NCBI GenBank assembly: GCA_913051905.1
Contig: CAJXBY010000036.1
Coordinates: 1-18,897 of the forward strand
Direction: 5' to 3'
DNA: 18,897 nucleotides
Source: an uncultured Gammaproteobacteria bacterium
Lineage (GTDB): Bacteria; Pseudomonadota; Gammaproteobacteria; Arenicellales; UBA868
The stretch's first letter is position 1. The number at the start of each line of letters is the position of its first letter. A program made the position numbers and the translations under genes. This document shows positions 7,743 to 15,493 of this stretch, in pieces. The notes under the pieces were generated by a model. It was not told where the DNA came from. It made no database searches and was given only the letters and a program-made list of their open reading frames with translations.

Positions 7743-8486
7743 ATGACTTCATTGGCCGGAAGCTGCGCGATCGTAACCGGCGCATCCCGCGGAATCGGCG
7801 GGGCTATCGCGATTGCCATGGCAAAGGCCGGCGCCGCGGTTGCCCTGGTGGCCGATTCCGATTCGAGTGAAGTCTGCGAGTCTATTAGACGGGATGGCGG
7901 AGATGCACGGTCCTACACCGCGGACGTGTCCGATCAGGAGGAGGTCAGCACGCTTTTTGACGATATATTGCGGGACTTCCAGAGTTTCAACGTCCTGGTT
8001 AACAATGCCGGTGTACAGCTTGAAAAACCACTGCTGGAGACCGACGTTTCAGAATTTGATTGGGTAATGGGAACCAACACCCGGGGTACGTTTCTGATGG
8101 GCAGGGAAGGAATTCGACATATGGTGAATCAGGGGTCGGGTGGTCGTGTGATCAATATCGCGTCCGACCTGGCCTATCTAGGCCGGGAGCAGTTTTCGGT
8201 TTACTGCGCGTCCAAGGCAGCCGTGCTCTCCCTGACTAAATCCTGGGCGAGGGAATTTGCCCCGAACATACTGGTCAACAGCATCTGCCCCGGTCCGATC
8301 GACACCGATATGCTCAACCTCGAGAACATGAGCCCGGAATGGCGTGCCAAGGAATCTGATATCCCTCTGAAACGCATCGGTCAGCCCGAAGAGGTTTCAG
8401 AACTCGCCGTGTTTCTCGCTGGCCCCGGATCCACTTTTATCACCGGACAGGGTATCGGTGTGAACGGCGGCAGTGTCATGCCCTGA
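7743..8486 (+). CDS. Short-chain dehydrogenase/reductase (second of two), FabG-like
   Basis: This 247-residue classical SDR has TGASRGIG (12-19), Asp61 in ADVSD, NNAG (87-90), Asn112, Ser141 in NIASDLAY, Tyr154-x3-Lys158 in VYCASKAA, then PGPIDTDM and the C-terminal FITGQGIGVNGGSVMP. It is shorter and more FabG-like than its neighbour, and the two look like diverged family members, not a recent duplication. The gene follows the first SDR after 56 bp without a visible terminator. The ribosome binding site is odd: AAGGA abuts the ATG with no spacer, so translation may be weak or coupled. The product is expected to oxidise or reduce a hydroxy/keto group in the same pathway as its neighbours. Confidence 0.94.
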   Translation: MTSLAGSCAIVTGASRGIGGAIAIAMAKAGAAVALVADSDSSEVCESIRRDGGDARSYTADVSDQEEVSTLFDDILRDFQSFNVLVNNAGVQLEKPLLETDVSEFDWVMGTNTRGTFLMGREGIRHMVNQGSGGRVINIASDLAYLGREQFSVYCASKAAVLSLTKSWAREFAPNILVNSICPGPIDTDMLNLENMSPEWRAKESDIPLKRIGQPEEVSELAVFLAGPGSTFITGQGIGVNGGSVMP

Positions 8487-8524
8487 AGTCGGCGGCACGA
8501 TTGGGATCTGTTGGACAGGATGTT

Positions 8525-9472
8525 CTACAGACCCAGAATGTCGACGGCGTTGGCGCCGACGATCCGCTCTTTCTCCTCCATCGACAGAAGCGGCAGACTG
8601 AAGACGCGGTCGATGGAGTGATCCAGGTCATACCAGGGAAAGTCCGATCCCATCATGACACGGTCGGTGCCGATATCGCGGATGAGCTGGGCCAGTTGCT
8701 GATCGCTCGGACCGTGAGTGCTTTGGGTCCATTCAATAATTTCGCAACAATCGAAGTAGGCGTTGTCGAATGCCTGGGCGATCTCGAGCGTCTGGTTCCA
8801 GGTGCCTCCACCCAGATGGGCGACGACGACGCGGAGTTGCGGAAACGATTTCAGCATCCGGGCAAAGGCACGGGGTTCAGCGAATCCGTTGCTGTCCCGG
8901 TCGGGCCCGGCGTGGGCGATGATGGGAATACCGAGTTCCTGGCAGACCTGGTAGGTGGGCCATAGGCGTTCGTCTGACATATCAAACCCCTGAAAGGCAC
9001 CGTGCAGTTTGACACCGGCCGCAGCGTGATTCTCGATCATGTCCCGTATGTGTTCTGCACACTGGTTGCCGGGCAGCGCATTAACATCCGCTCCGATGAA
9101 GGGCACCAGTCCCGGGTTCTGTATCGCAATATCGCAGTTCCAGCGATTGAACGAGATGATGTCTTCTCTGATGCCCGCATCGATGTCAGCCAGACGCCGG
9201 TCACGTTCGCTTTCAGTCAGCTTGTCCGGCAGTGCCTCGATGGCGATCTGCCGGTTGACCTGGGCTGAAAAAAGATTGACAACCACCGCTTTGGAAATGC
9301 CCGTGGTCGTCATCTGGTCGAGCAGTTCCCCCACGGTGCCCACACAGTCCGTTTCGTGCACGTCGGCCTGATCGCCGTATTCCCAGACCTGATAGCCTGT
9401 TTTTTCCCTGTGCCCTTCTTCCTGTGTCCGGTAAAGATGGACATGAGCGTCAACCAGAATGAAATCTGCCAT
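8525..9472 (-). CDS. Amidohydrolase family 2 metal-dependent hydrolase
   Basis: This complete 315-residue TIM-barrel enzyme starts MADFILVDAHVHLY, with metal-binding His10 and His12. Other expected ligands are present: His157 in GVKLHGAFQ, His187 in IPIIAHAGP, His219 in VVAHLGGG, and Asp277 in MMGSDFPWYD. This is the aminocarboxymuconate-semialdehyde decarboxylase/amidohydrolase-2 arrangement, whose members perform hydrolysis, lactone opening or non-oxidative decarboxylation. No good ribosome binding site precedes ATG 9472, and I see no better start. It converges on the SDR genes (38 bp gap) and diverges from the decarboxylase gene across 221 bp. It is clearly different from the partial amidohydrolase at the left edge, which opens with HHH instead of HVH. 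The substrate is unknown. Confidence 0.9.
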   Translation of the reverse strand: MADFILVDAHVHLYRTQEEGHREKTGYQVWEYGDQADVHETDCVGTVGELLDQMTTTGISKAVVVNLFSAQVNRQIAIEALPDKLTESERDRRLADIDAGIREDIISFNRWNCDIAIQNPGLVPFIGADVNALPGNQCAEHIRDMIENHAAAGVKLHGAFQGFDMSDERLWPTYQVCQELGIPIIAHAGPDRDSNGFAEPRAFARMLKSFPQLRVVVAHLGGGTWNQTLEIAQAFDNAYFDCCEIIEWTQSTHGPSDQQLAQLIRDIGTDRVMMGSDFPWYDLDHSIDRVFSLPLLSMEEKERIVGANAVDILGL

Positions 9473-9542
9473 AAAGAATCAGTAATACTTTGCGGGTTCA
9501 GTGATCAAAATATGATACCCGATATCGGCAACGCGTTCAGGG

Positions 9543-9592
9543 TTCGTGTACGAAAACAAGGAAGCGCCGACCGATAGGACAATCGTCCTTGT
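9543..9592. promoter_or_regulatory. Cluster of overlapping dyads in the amidohydrolase/decarboxylase intergenic region
   Basis: TTCGT-GT-ACGAA (9543-9554) is a 5 bp dyad of operator type. Just downstream are AGGAC-AATC-GTCCT (9576-9589) and a longer, mutually exclusive pairing of ACAAGGA (9556-9562) with TCCTTGT (9586-9592). The rest of the 221 bp gap (9473-9693) shows no convincing promoter. TATTAC at 9660 is a weak -10 candidate without a good -35. Confidence 0.25.
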
Positions 9593-9693
9593 AATCGCCT
9601 TCCGATGGTTGTGCTAGGTGTCTTAGGCTGGATATCTCCTGCATTTTGTGACTAAACTGTATTACAGACCCCCGACTCACGAAGATTTGCCTG

Positions 9694-11157
9694 ATGAATC
9701 TCGCAACCCAGACACCCAAAGCCGTACTTGAGAGTGTCTGTACGGCCTCGGATTGCCTGTCCGTCAGTGCGGCCGGTGACCTTCTGATCGAAGGGTGCGC
9801 GGCACCTGATCTGGTTGCGCAATTCGGTTCGCCGTTGTTCGTGCTCTCGGACAGTACGCTTCGCCAGAATGTGCGGCGGATACAAGGGGCTTTTCAGCAA
9901 AACTGGACCCGCGGTGTCAACGTCATGTACGCGATCAAATGCAATCCGAACTTCGCTGTTCGAGCGGTCGTTCATGAGGAGGGCGCAGGCGGTGACTGTT
10001 TTGGCTTAGGGGAACTGGAAGCAACATTCGCCGGTGGCGCTGATCCGGACAAAATTGCCCTGAATGGCTCGAACAAAAATGACCAAGTGATCGCCCGTGC
10101 GATCGAACTTGGGATCACCATCAATATGGATTCCGAGGCCGAGGCGGCCCAGGTCGAGTCGGTTGCGGCCTCTTTGTCCAAATCGGTCCGCGTGAACATT
10201 CGTCTGAAGGTTGTCCCGCCGGAGTATCAGAACTATCAGAGCGATCTGATGAACTTCAAAGGAGATTTTCGAGACGAACTGAAGCGCCTTAAGTGGGGGG
10301 TGAATGAGGAGACGGCCCGCAGGCTGCTGAACAACCATGCCAGCTATCCGCATCTGGAATTCACGGGTTATCACACGCACCTCGGCAGGCTCTCGCAGAA
10401 AGTCGAGGATCGAGCTGCATATGACCGGGAGTTTGGACGGGTGGTGGGCAACCTGTTTGTTCAGACCGGATTTGCACCTGGGGTGATCGATCTGGGCGGC
10501 GGGTGGCCCCGCGAGAGGGATCCGGAGTCGGGACGACTGGAGCCAAACCCCCACTCCATAGAAGAGTATGCAGAAGCTGCCTGCAGCGCTCTGGTGAGTG
10601 AGTTTGATAAGGTGGATATGCCGCTCCCTGAACTATGGTTGGAACCAGGCCGTTACATCGCAGGTAACGCGGGCGTTTTGCTGACGACCATCGAATCAAT
10701 TAAAACGGAAGAGGGTCATCGCTGGTATTACGCCGATGCGAGCACAAACATCATGCCATTGCTGGGTGCCGCTATCGAAGGCACACACAACCATATTCTG
10801 GCCGCGACCCGGATGCACGAGCCCATAGCGCTCAAAGCCGATATCGTTGGTCCGCTGTGCATACCCAGTGTCCTGCGTGCTGATTGTCCTCTTCCCGATC
10901 TGGATAGCGGAGATCTCATCGTTATTCTTGATGCAGGGATGTATGCCGAATCGGACTCGCATCAGCTGAACTGGATTCCCCGGCCGGCCACTGTGATGGT
11001 GAACAACGATGAGGTTGGCCTGGTCCGAGCTACAGAGACACTCGACAGCATTTTTGCTACCCAGAGACTGCCCCGTTGGTTGCAGTGCGAATCGGTACCG
11101 TCATCACGGTTCAGGCAGAGAGCCATTGAAGGCGATCAGGAGCGGTCTGCCGGCTGA
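9694..11157 (+). CDS. Fold-type III PLP decarboxylase, diaminopimelate-decarboxylase-like
   Basis: This protein has 487 residues, against about 420 for ordinary LysA; the excess lies mainly in an N-terminal extension, an insertion near 172-200 and a tail. The alanine-racemase-type barrel is clear: PLP lysine Lys82 in MYAIKCNPN, His229 in YHTHLG, the phosphate loop DLGGG (266-270) and EPGRYIAGNAG (317-327), close to the LysA form. The catalytic cysteine is Cys389 in GPLCIPSVL, and DAGMY (413-417) precedes the C-terminal strand. The acidic residue after the cysteine (CE in LysA, CD in ornithine decarboxylase) is Ile here. That argues for an alpha-amino acid substrate without the usual distal amine. 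It probably decarboxylates an amino acid in the cytoplasm, ahead of the aminotransferase encoded 50 bp downstream. Start ATG 9694 has only a weak ribosome binding site. Confidence 0.85.
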   Translation: MNLATQTPKAVLESVCTASDCLSVSAAGDLLIEGCAAPDLVAQFGSPLFVLSDSTLRQNVRRIQGAFQQNWTRGVNVMYAIKCNPNFAVRAVVHEEGAGGDCFGLGELEATFAGGADPDKIALNGSNKNDQVIARAIELGITINMDSEAEAAQVESVAASLSKSVRVNIRLKVVPPEYQNYQSDLMNFKGDFRDELKRLKWGVNEETARRLLNNHASYPHLEFTGYHTHLGRLSQKVEDRAAYDREFGRVVGNLFVQTGFAPGVIDLGGGWPRERDPESGRLEPNPHSIEEYAEAACSALVSEFDKVDMPLPELWLEPGRYIAGNAGVLLTTIESIKTEEGHRWYYADASTNIMPLLGAAIEGTHNHILAATRMHEPIALKADIVGPLCIPSVLRADCPLPDLDSGDLIVILDAGMYAESDSHQLNWIPRPATVMVNNDEVGLVRATETLDSIFATQRLPRWLQCESVPSSRFRQRAIEGDQERSAG

Positions 11158-11207
11158 AACGATTTTCTGCGGATGACCGCAGGTCAGACAACAAGAAGAG
11201 GAACAGA

Positions 11208-12584
11208 ATGAGCGCACAACTCAAAGACAAGGATCTCCACGCCTTTCTTCACGGCTTCTCGAGCCTGAGCCAGATCCGGGAACATGGACCACAGGTCATG
11301 GTCAGGGGTGAAGGGGTTTATGTTTTCGATGCCGATGGCCGCCGTTACCTGGAAGCCAACTCGGGTCTTTGGAATGCCGTTCTCGGATTCAGCGATGAGG
11401 TCGTCCTCGCAGCCGCACGTAATCAGTTCGAGGAAATCTCGGCCTACCACACATTCTTCGGCCGCAATTCGGTCGCTGGAATAGAGCTTGCGGAGCTGCT
11501 GGTCGATACATCTCCGCTCGACGGCGGCAGGGTGTTTTTCACCAACTCGGGATCAGAGGCCAACGATACCGCAGTCAAGATGGCGTGGATGATACAAAAG
11601 GCCCGAGGGGAGTCCGGGCGGCGCAAGATCATCGCCCGCCGCGGCGGATACCACGGTACGACGGTGATGGGCGCCAACCTGACGGGGCGGGACTACAACC
11701 GTGTCTTTGGAATGCCGTTTGGTGAAGCGCGGTTTACCGATTGCCCGCATTACTGGCGCTACGGAAGCGCCGGCGAGACCGAAGCCCAGTTTCTGGACCG
11801 CATCGTCGGCAACCTCAAGCAGTTGATCGAACTGGAAGGACCCGAGACGATAGCGGCTTTCATTGCCGAGCCGCTGATGGGTGCTGGCGGGGTAATCCTG
11901 CCTCCCACAGGGTATTTCCCGAGAATCCGGGAGGTGCTGGGTGATTACGGGATACTTCTGATCGCCGATGAAGTGATTACAGGACTGGGTCGTACCGGAA
12001 AATTATGGGGCACCCAGACATTTGATATTGCACCGGACATCATCACCACCTCCAAGTGCGTAACGGCCGGATATTACCCGGTGGGTGCGGTACTGCCATC
12101 AGGCGAAATCACGGCTGAGCTGGATGCGGCTTCCGATGCGATGGACGAGTTCCCCCATGGGTTTACGACGGCGGGCAACCCGGTCGGCTGTGCAATCGGT
12201 ATTGCGGCCGTAAACCGGATCATCAACGATGGCGTGTTTGACAATTTGGTTGAAGTTGCTCCGTATTTCCAGGAGCGCTTGCAGGCTTTCGCTGACCACG
12301 ACCACGTTGGCGAGGTGCGGGGTATCGGGCTCACCGGGGCGGTCGAAATTGTTGCGGACAAAGCACGGAAATTGGCATTTGACTCCGGGCTTGAAGTCTC
12401 GGATCGGATTGCAATGCAGGGCTACCAGGAAGGTATCGTCATACGGCCCATAGGCAGTGCCGTCATCTTTGCGCCGCCCTTTATCATCACCCGGAATGAA
12501 ATCGACGAGTTGTTTGATGCATTTGACCGGACCCTGACGAATGTGATGGAGGGGTTGGTTCACCGCGGGGCCTCGGTCGCCTGA
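11208..12584 (+). CDS. Class III PLP aminotransferase (omega-aminotransferase type)
   Basis: This 458-residue protein is a full-length member of the class III (ornithine/4-aminobutyrate/beta-alanine) group. Visible landmarks are NSGSEAND (113-120, PLP phosphate site), GGYHG (146-150), AEPLMGAGG (220-228), LIADEVITGLGRTG with cofactor Asp254, and the Schiff-base Lys283 in TTSKCVTAGYYPVGA. Thr310/311 in HGFTTAGNP is the usual phosphate contact from the second subunit. The 50-residue N-terminal region with GVYVFDADGRRYLEANSGL is typical of omega-amino acid:pyruvate transaminases. A good AGAGGAA ribosome binding site precedes ATG 11208. It would move an amino group from an amine or omega-amino acid to pyruvate or 2-oxoglutarate, giving an aldehyde. 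Its position directly after the decarboxylase suggests it uses that enzyme's product. Confidence 0.93.
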   Translation: MSAQLKDKDLHAFLHGFSSLSQIREHGPQVMVRGEGVYVFDADGRRYLEANSGLWNAVLGFSDEVVLAAARNQFEEISAYHTFFGRNSVAGIELAELLVDTSPLDGGRVFFTNSGSEANDTAVKMAWMIQKARGESGRRKIIARRGGYHGTTVMGANLTGRDYNRVFGMPFGEARFTDCPHYWRYGSAGETEAQFLDRIVGNLKQLIELEGPETIAAFIAEPLMGAGGVILPPTGYFPRIREVLGDYGILLIADEVITGLGRTGKLWGTQTFDIAPDIITTSKCVTAGYYPVGAVLPSGEITAELDAASDAMDEFPHGFTTAGNPVGCAIGIAAVNRIINDGVFDNLVEVAPYFQERLQAFADHDHVGEVRGIGLTGAVEIVADKARKLAFDSGLEVSDRIAMQGYQEGIVIRPIGSAVIFAPPFIITRNEIDELFDAFDRTLTNVMEGLVHRGASVA

Positions 12585-12724
12585 AAGAATGGCAGGTTGC
12601 CAGTCGTGTGATGCGCTCGTCACCACAGTGGAGCAAACCCTTTGCCCCCGTACTCTGATTCGACCCGTGTCTAGACAGCGGCAGGTTGGCATTGAACAGC
12701 GATAATTCCGAAGCCAAAGGCGGC

Positions 12725-14467
12725 ATGCGTAACTATACGGCGCCCTTGCCGGAACTGTTTCCGCCGCCGGATTCGATGCGGCCCACCCTGGTGGGTGAAA
12801 AGTACATGGTCGTGGCGGGTCATCCCCTGGTGGCCAGGATCGCATCGCAGGTGCTCGAGGCGGGCGGTAATGCCATTGATGCCGGCGTTGCCGCCGGCCT
12901 TGCCAGCAATGTCATTCAGGCAGACATGTGTAATCTGGGCGGTGTTGCTCCAATCGTTCTGCGTACCGCGGGGTCCGATACGGTATGGAGCATAGGCGGC
13001 GTCGGTGTATGGGGGGGGAATGTCACGGTGGAACAATACCGGCACCGTTACCCGAACGATATGCCGGAAGGTGCCCCCTGCAGCGTAGTGCCGGCGGCCA
13101 TGGATGCCTGGATCACCGCGCTACGCCGTTTCGGCACCTGGTCGCTTTCGGCGGTCGCGTCTGAAGCGATTCGCTATGCGGAGAACGGCTTTGTGCTCGA
13201 CAGAAGAACAGCACTCGCCTACGAACTCATGGGCAAAGGTTTCGGGGCCTGGCCGACTTCACGCGAGATCTACTGGCCGTGCGGCAGACCGCCAAGGGAG
13301 GGGGACCGGCTCCGTCAATCCGATCTCGCCGGCACGCTCAGGAAAGTGGTGGCTTCTGAAATCGGTTCGGGCCGGGAGGATGCACTGGAGAATGCCAGAG
13401 CCGCCTTCTACGAAGGAGACATCGCGAGGAAGGTTGTGGACTGGGTCCAAGGCGGCGGCGGCTGGATGACGCTTGAGGATGTGAGGGATTTTCGTAACGA
13501 GGTGGCAGTTGCTCAAACCTGTCGCTACCGGGGCTGGGATGTCTACACCGGCGACATCTACTGCCAGGGTCCAGTGCTGCTGCAGGCGCTCGCCATTCTT
13601 TCAGAATTCGACCTGTCTCAACTGGAACACAACGGCGCAGACTATCTGCACCTGGTGATCGAATCGCTGAAGCTTGCGTTTTCGGACCGGGAAAAATATT
13701 ACGGTGACCCATTATTCACCGGTCACTCTGCAGAACAGCTGCTGACACCGGAACACGCGGACGGGCTTCGGCGTCTGATCAGAATGGACAGCGTGCTTCC
13801 CGATCTCACCACCCTGCAGCATTCCATCGACGGGCCTGCGGTCGGTAGAGCCAAAAGAAGGGACACAACTAACTTCTGTATCGTCGATCAGGACGGCAAC
13901 GCTTTTAGCTGTGCGCCCAGCGACACAATTGACGGCAACCCGATCGTACCGGGACTCGGGTTCATGGTGTCCCCCAGAGGAGTACAGTCCCGCACGATCC
14001 CAGGTCATCCGGCCTGTCTCGCGGCCGGCAAGCGGCCCCGGTTGACGCCGGCGCCGGCTCTGGCCTTACGGTTCAAGGAGAATGCTGAGCCTGAGGTCAT
14101 GGCGCTCTCGGCTTGTGGCGGGGACGTCATTCCTCAGGGCATTCTGCAGATGTTTCTGAACGTGGTCGAGGCCGGTTTGTCGCTGCAGCAGGCTGTTGAA
14201 GCGCCGCGAATCGCGACACTGAGTTTTCCGGATTCGTTCTTTCCACACGTTCATGATCCTGGGCGTCTGCACGTCGAGTCGCGAATTCCAGATGTGGTCA
14301 GGCAGTCACTGGCCAAACGGGGGCACAAGGTCAGTGTCTGGCCAGACTATGAGTTTGACGCAAGCGGTACCGCGCTTGTTTCAGACCTGAAGCCGCCGGT
14401 CCCGACAGGCCGTGTGCTGGGGGGTGCGGCGGATCCCCGGCGAACGCTTTATGCGCTGGGCAGATGA
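12725..14467 (+). CDS. Gamma-glutamyltransferase-family Ntn-hydrolase, divergent and without signal peptide
   Basis: The protein has 580 residues, the size of a GGT precursor that cleaves itself into two subunits. N-terminal family features are present: VVAGHPLVARIASQVLEAGG, then GNAIDAGVAA. The self-processing nucleophile is Thr381 in RRDTTNFCIVDQDGNAFS. ACGGDVIPQG (the family GG turn) and the C-terminal VLGGAADPRRTLYA are also recognisable. Residues that hold the gamma-glutamyl group in E. coli GGT (Arg114, Asn411, Ser462-Ser463) seem to be missing at the aligned positions, so the substrate may be another amide. No signal peptide is visible, so the enzyme should be cytoplasmic. ATG 12725 is preferred, with AAAGG just upstream; a TTG at 12686 would add 13 residues but has a badly spaced AGG. 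It sits between the aminotransferase gene and the amino acid importer. Confidence 0.88.
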   Translation: MRNYTAPLPELFPPPDSMRPTLVGEKYMVVAGHPLVARIASQVLEAGGNAIDAGVAAGLASNVIQADMCNLGGVAPIVLRTAGSDTVWSIGGVGVWGGNVTVEQYRHRYPNDMPEGAPCSVVPAAMDAWITALRRFGTWSLSAVASEAIRYAENGFVLDRRTALAYELMGKGFGAWPTSREIYWPCGRPPREGDRLRQSDLAGTLRKVVASEIGSGREDALENARAAFYEGDIARKVVDWVQGGGGWMTLEDVRDFRNEVAVAQTCRYRGWDVYTGDIYCQGPVLLQALAILSEFDLSQLEHNGADYLHLVIESLKLAFSDREKYYGDPLFTGHSAEQLLTPEHADGLRRLIRMDSVLPDLTTLQHSIDGPAVGRAKRRDTTNFCIVDQDGNAFSCAPSDTIDGNPIVPGLGFMVSPRGVQSRTIPGHPACLAAGKRPRLTPAPALALRFKENAEPEVMALSACGGDVIPQGILQMFLNVVEAGLSLQQAVEAPRIATLSFPDSFFPHVHDPGRLHVESRIPDVVRQSLAKRGHKVSVWPDYEFDASGTALVSDLKPPVPTGRVLGGAADPRRTLYALGR

Positions 14468-14505
14468 CGGAGTGACCGGAACAGCGACGGGCTCGGATCA
14501 AACCA

Positions 14506-14547
14506 GAACTGTTCACCCAAATGCAGACCGTGCGGGAACTGCAGTTC
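14506..14547. promoter_or_regulatory. Two GAAC/GTTC dyads, candidate operators
   Basis: GAAC-T-GTTC (14506-14514) and GAACTGCAGTTC (14536-14547, a perfect 12 bp palindrome) share the half-site GAACT/AGTTC or GAAC/GTTC. Their centres are about 31-32 bp apart, close to three helical turns. They lie after the GGT-like gene and immediately before the strong promoter at 14572, as expected for paired operators. A small GC stem, CGCGG/CCGCG (14551-14567), lies between them and the -35 element. Confidence 0.45.
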
Positions 14548-14571
14548 GTACGCGGGTCCTGTCCGCGGTAG

Positions 14572-14601
14572 TTGACAGTAATTGAGGCCGCTTAATATAT
14601 T
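14572..14601 (+). promoter_or_regulatory. Strong sigma70-type promoter for the polar amino acid importer
   Basis: A perfect -35 TTGACA (14572-14577) is followed after 18 bp by TATATT (14596-14601), five of six matches to the -10 consensus. It ends 63 bp before the start of the binding-protein gene, leaving a leader of about 55 bases. The -10 lies inside TAATATATTAC, the same 11-mer found before the NMT1-type binding-protein gene. Confidence 0.75.
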
Positions 14602-14664
14602 ACCGAGCGATGTAAAAACTAAAATCGAATGCCCATTCCAGGGCATGACCCCAGGGAGACAAAG

Positions 14665-15438
14665 ATGAGCAGACTTTCAAGATGGTTGCTGGTATTGGTT
14701 CTGGGTGGCGGACTGGTGTCCGTTTCGCTGGCTGACAAGCTCAAGATCGCCACGGAGGCGTTTTACGAGCCCTTTGCATACAAGGCCGCGGACGGCACAT
14801 TGGTCGGCTTCGACATTGATATTACCTATGCCCTGTGCGACGTCATGGGTGCTGAATGTGAGATCATCGAACAGGACTGGGACGGCTTGATTCCGGGGCT
14901 GCTGGCAAAGAAGTACGATGCCATCATTGCCTCGATGAGTATTACGCCGAAACGGCGGAAAGTGGTGGACTTTGCCGGGCCGTATTACAAGGAACCCTCG
15001 AAGTTCTATGCTAGGAAAGGCTCCGGATTGGCCGATACGCCTGCTGGGCTTGCGGGCAAGAAGATCGGGATCTTGCGAGCGACGACGTTTGAGGATTACC
15101 TCGTAAAACATTTTCCCGATGCGGTGATCAAGGGTTATCCCACCCAGGATGAGGTCTACCTTGATCTGGCTGCAGGCCGGGTTGAAATCGGACTGGGTGC
15201 GGGATCGGCGGTTGAGAAGGGTTTTCTCTCCAAAGATGCGGGCAAGGATTTTGAATTCTTTGGTGGAACGCACTGGGACGATGAAATCAATGGCATCGGC
15301 ACAGGTATCCCCGTTCGCAAGGAAGATACTGCCCTTCGGGACCGTTTCAATGCAGCGATCAAGACGTTGAGGGAAAACGGTACGTACAAGAAGATTAACG
15401 ATAAGTATTTCTCGTTCGATATATGGGGAATGGACTGA
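14665..15438 (+). CDS. Polar amino acid ABC transporter binding protein (HisJ/ArgT/LAO type)
   Basis: This 257-residue periplasmic protein starts at ATG 14665, led by GGGAGACAAAG. An ATG at 14629 would put 12 charged residues before the signal and is rejected. The signal peptide is MSRLSRW plus a hydrophobic core, with probable cleavage after VSLA. The mature protein shows the SBP family 3 signature: FAYKAADGTLVGFDIDITYALC, DWDGLIPGLLAKKYDAIIASMSITPKR (the Ser-x-Ser/Thr and Arg that bind the amino acid alpha groups), and VDFAGPYY. Overall it looks like lysine/arginine/ornithine or opine binders. Two permease genes follow. A strong promoter lies just upstream and a strong intrinsic terminator just after the gene, so it is likely the most abundant product of the operon. 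Confidence 0.94.
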   Translation: MSRLSRWLLVLVLGGGLVSVSLADKLKIATEAFYEPFAYKAADGTLVGFDIDITYALCDVMGAECEIIEQDWDGLIPGLLAKKYDAIIASMSITPKRRKVVDFAGPYYKEPSKFYARKGSGLADTPAGLAGKKIGILRATTFEDYLVKHFPDAVIKGYPTQDEVYLDLAAGRVEIGLGAGSAVEKGFLSKDAGKDFEFFGGTHWDDEINGIGTGIPVRKEDTALRDRFNAAIKTLRENGTYKKINDKYFSFDIWGMD

Positions 15439-15493
15439 GTCCAGAAAGTCCGTGCGCCCGGTCAGGGTCCGGCGCAATCTGACACCTGTTGTG

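Noticed and set aside
6904..8486. The two SDR genes as a recent tandem duplication
   Set aside because: They share only the family motifs; lengths, N-termini, the region after NNAG and the C-termini differ clearly.
12590..12602. TGGCA-GGT-TGCCA hairpin after the aminotransferase gene
   Set aside because: The stem is only 5 bp with no T-run; such short dyads are expected by chance in this composition.
12099..12845. Minus-strand frame of 248 codons under the aminotransferase and GGT-like genes
   Set aside because: It is a by-product of codon bias in two well-supported genes, without a ribosome binding site or domain.
14536..14547. GAACTGCAGTTC as a LexA (SOS) box
   Set aside because: The alphaproteobacterial LexA site is a spaced repeat of GAAC/GTTC half-sites with seven bases between, and the CTGT-N8-ACAG form is also absent. 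A transporter operon is not a usual SOS target.
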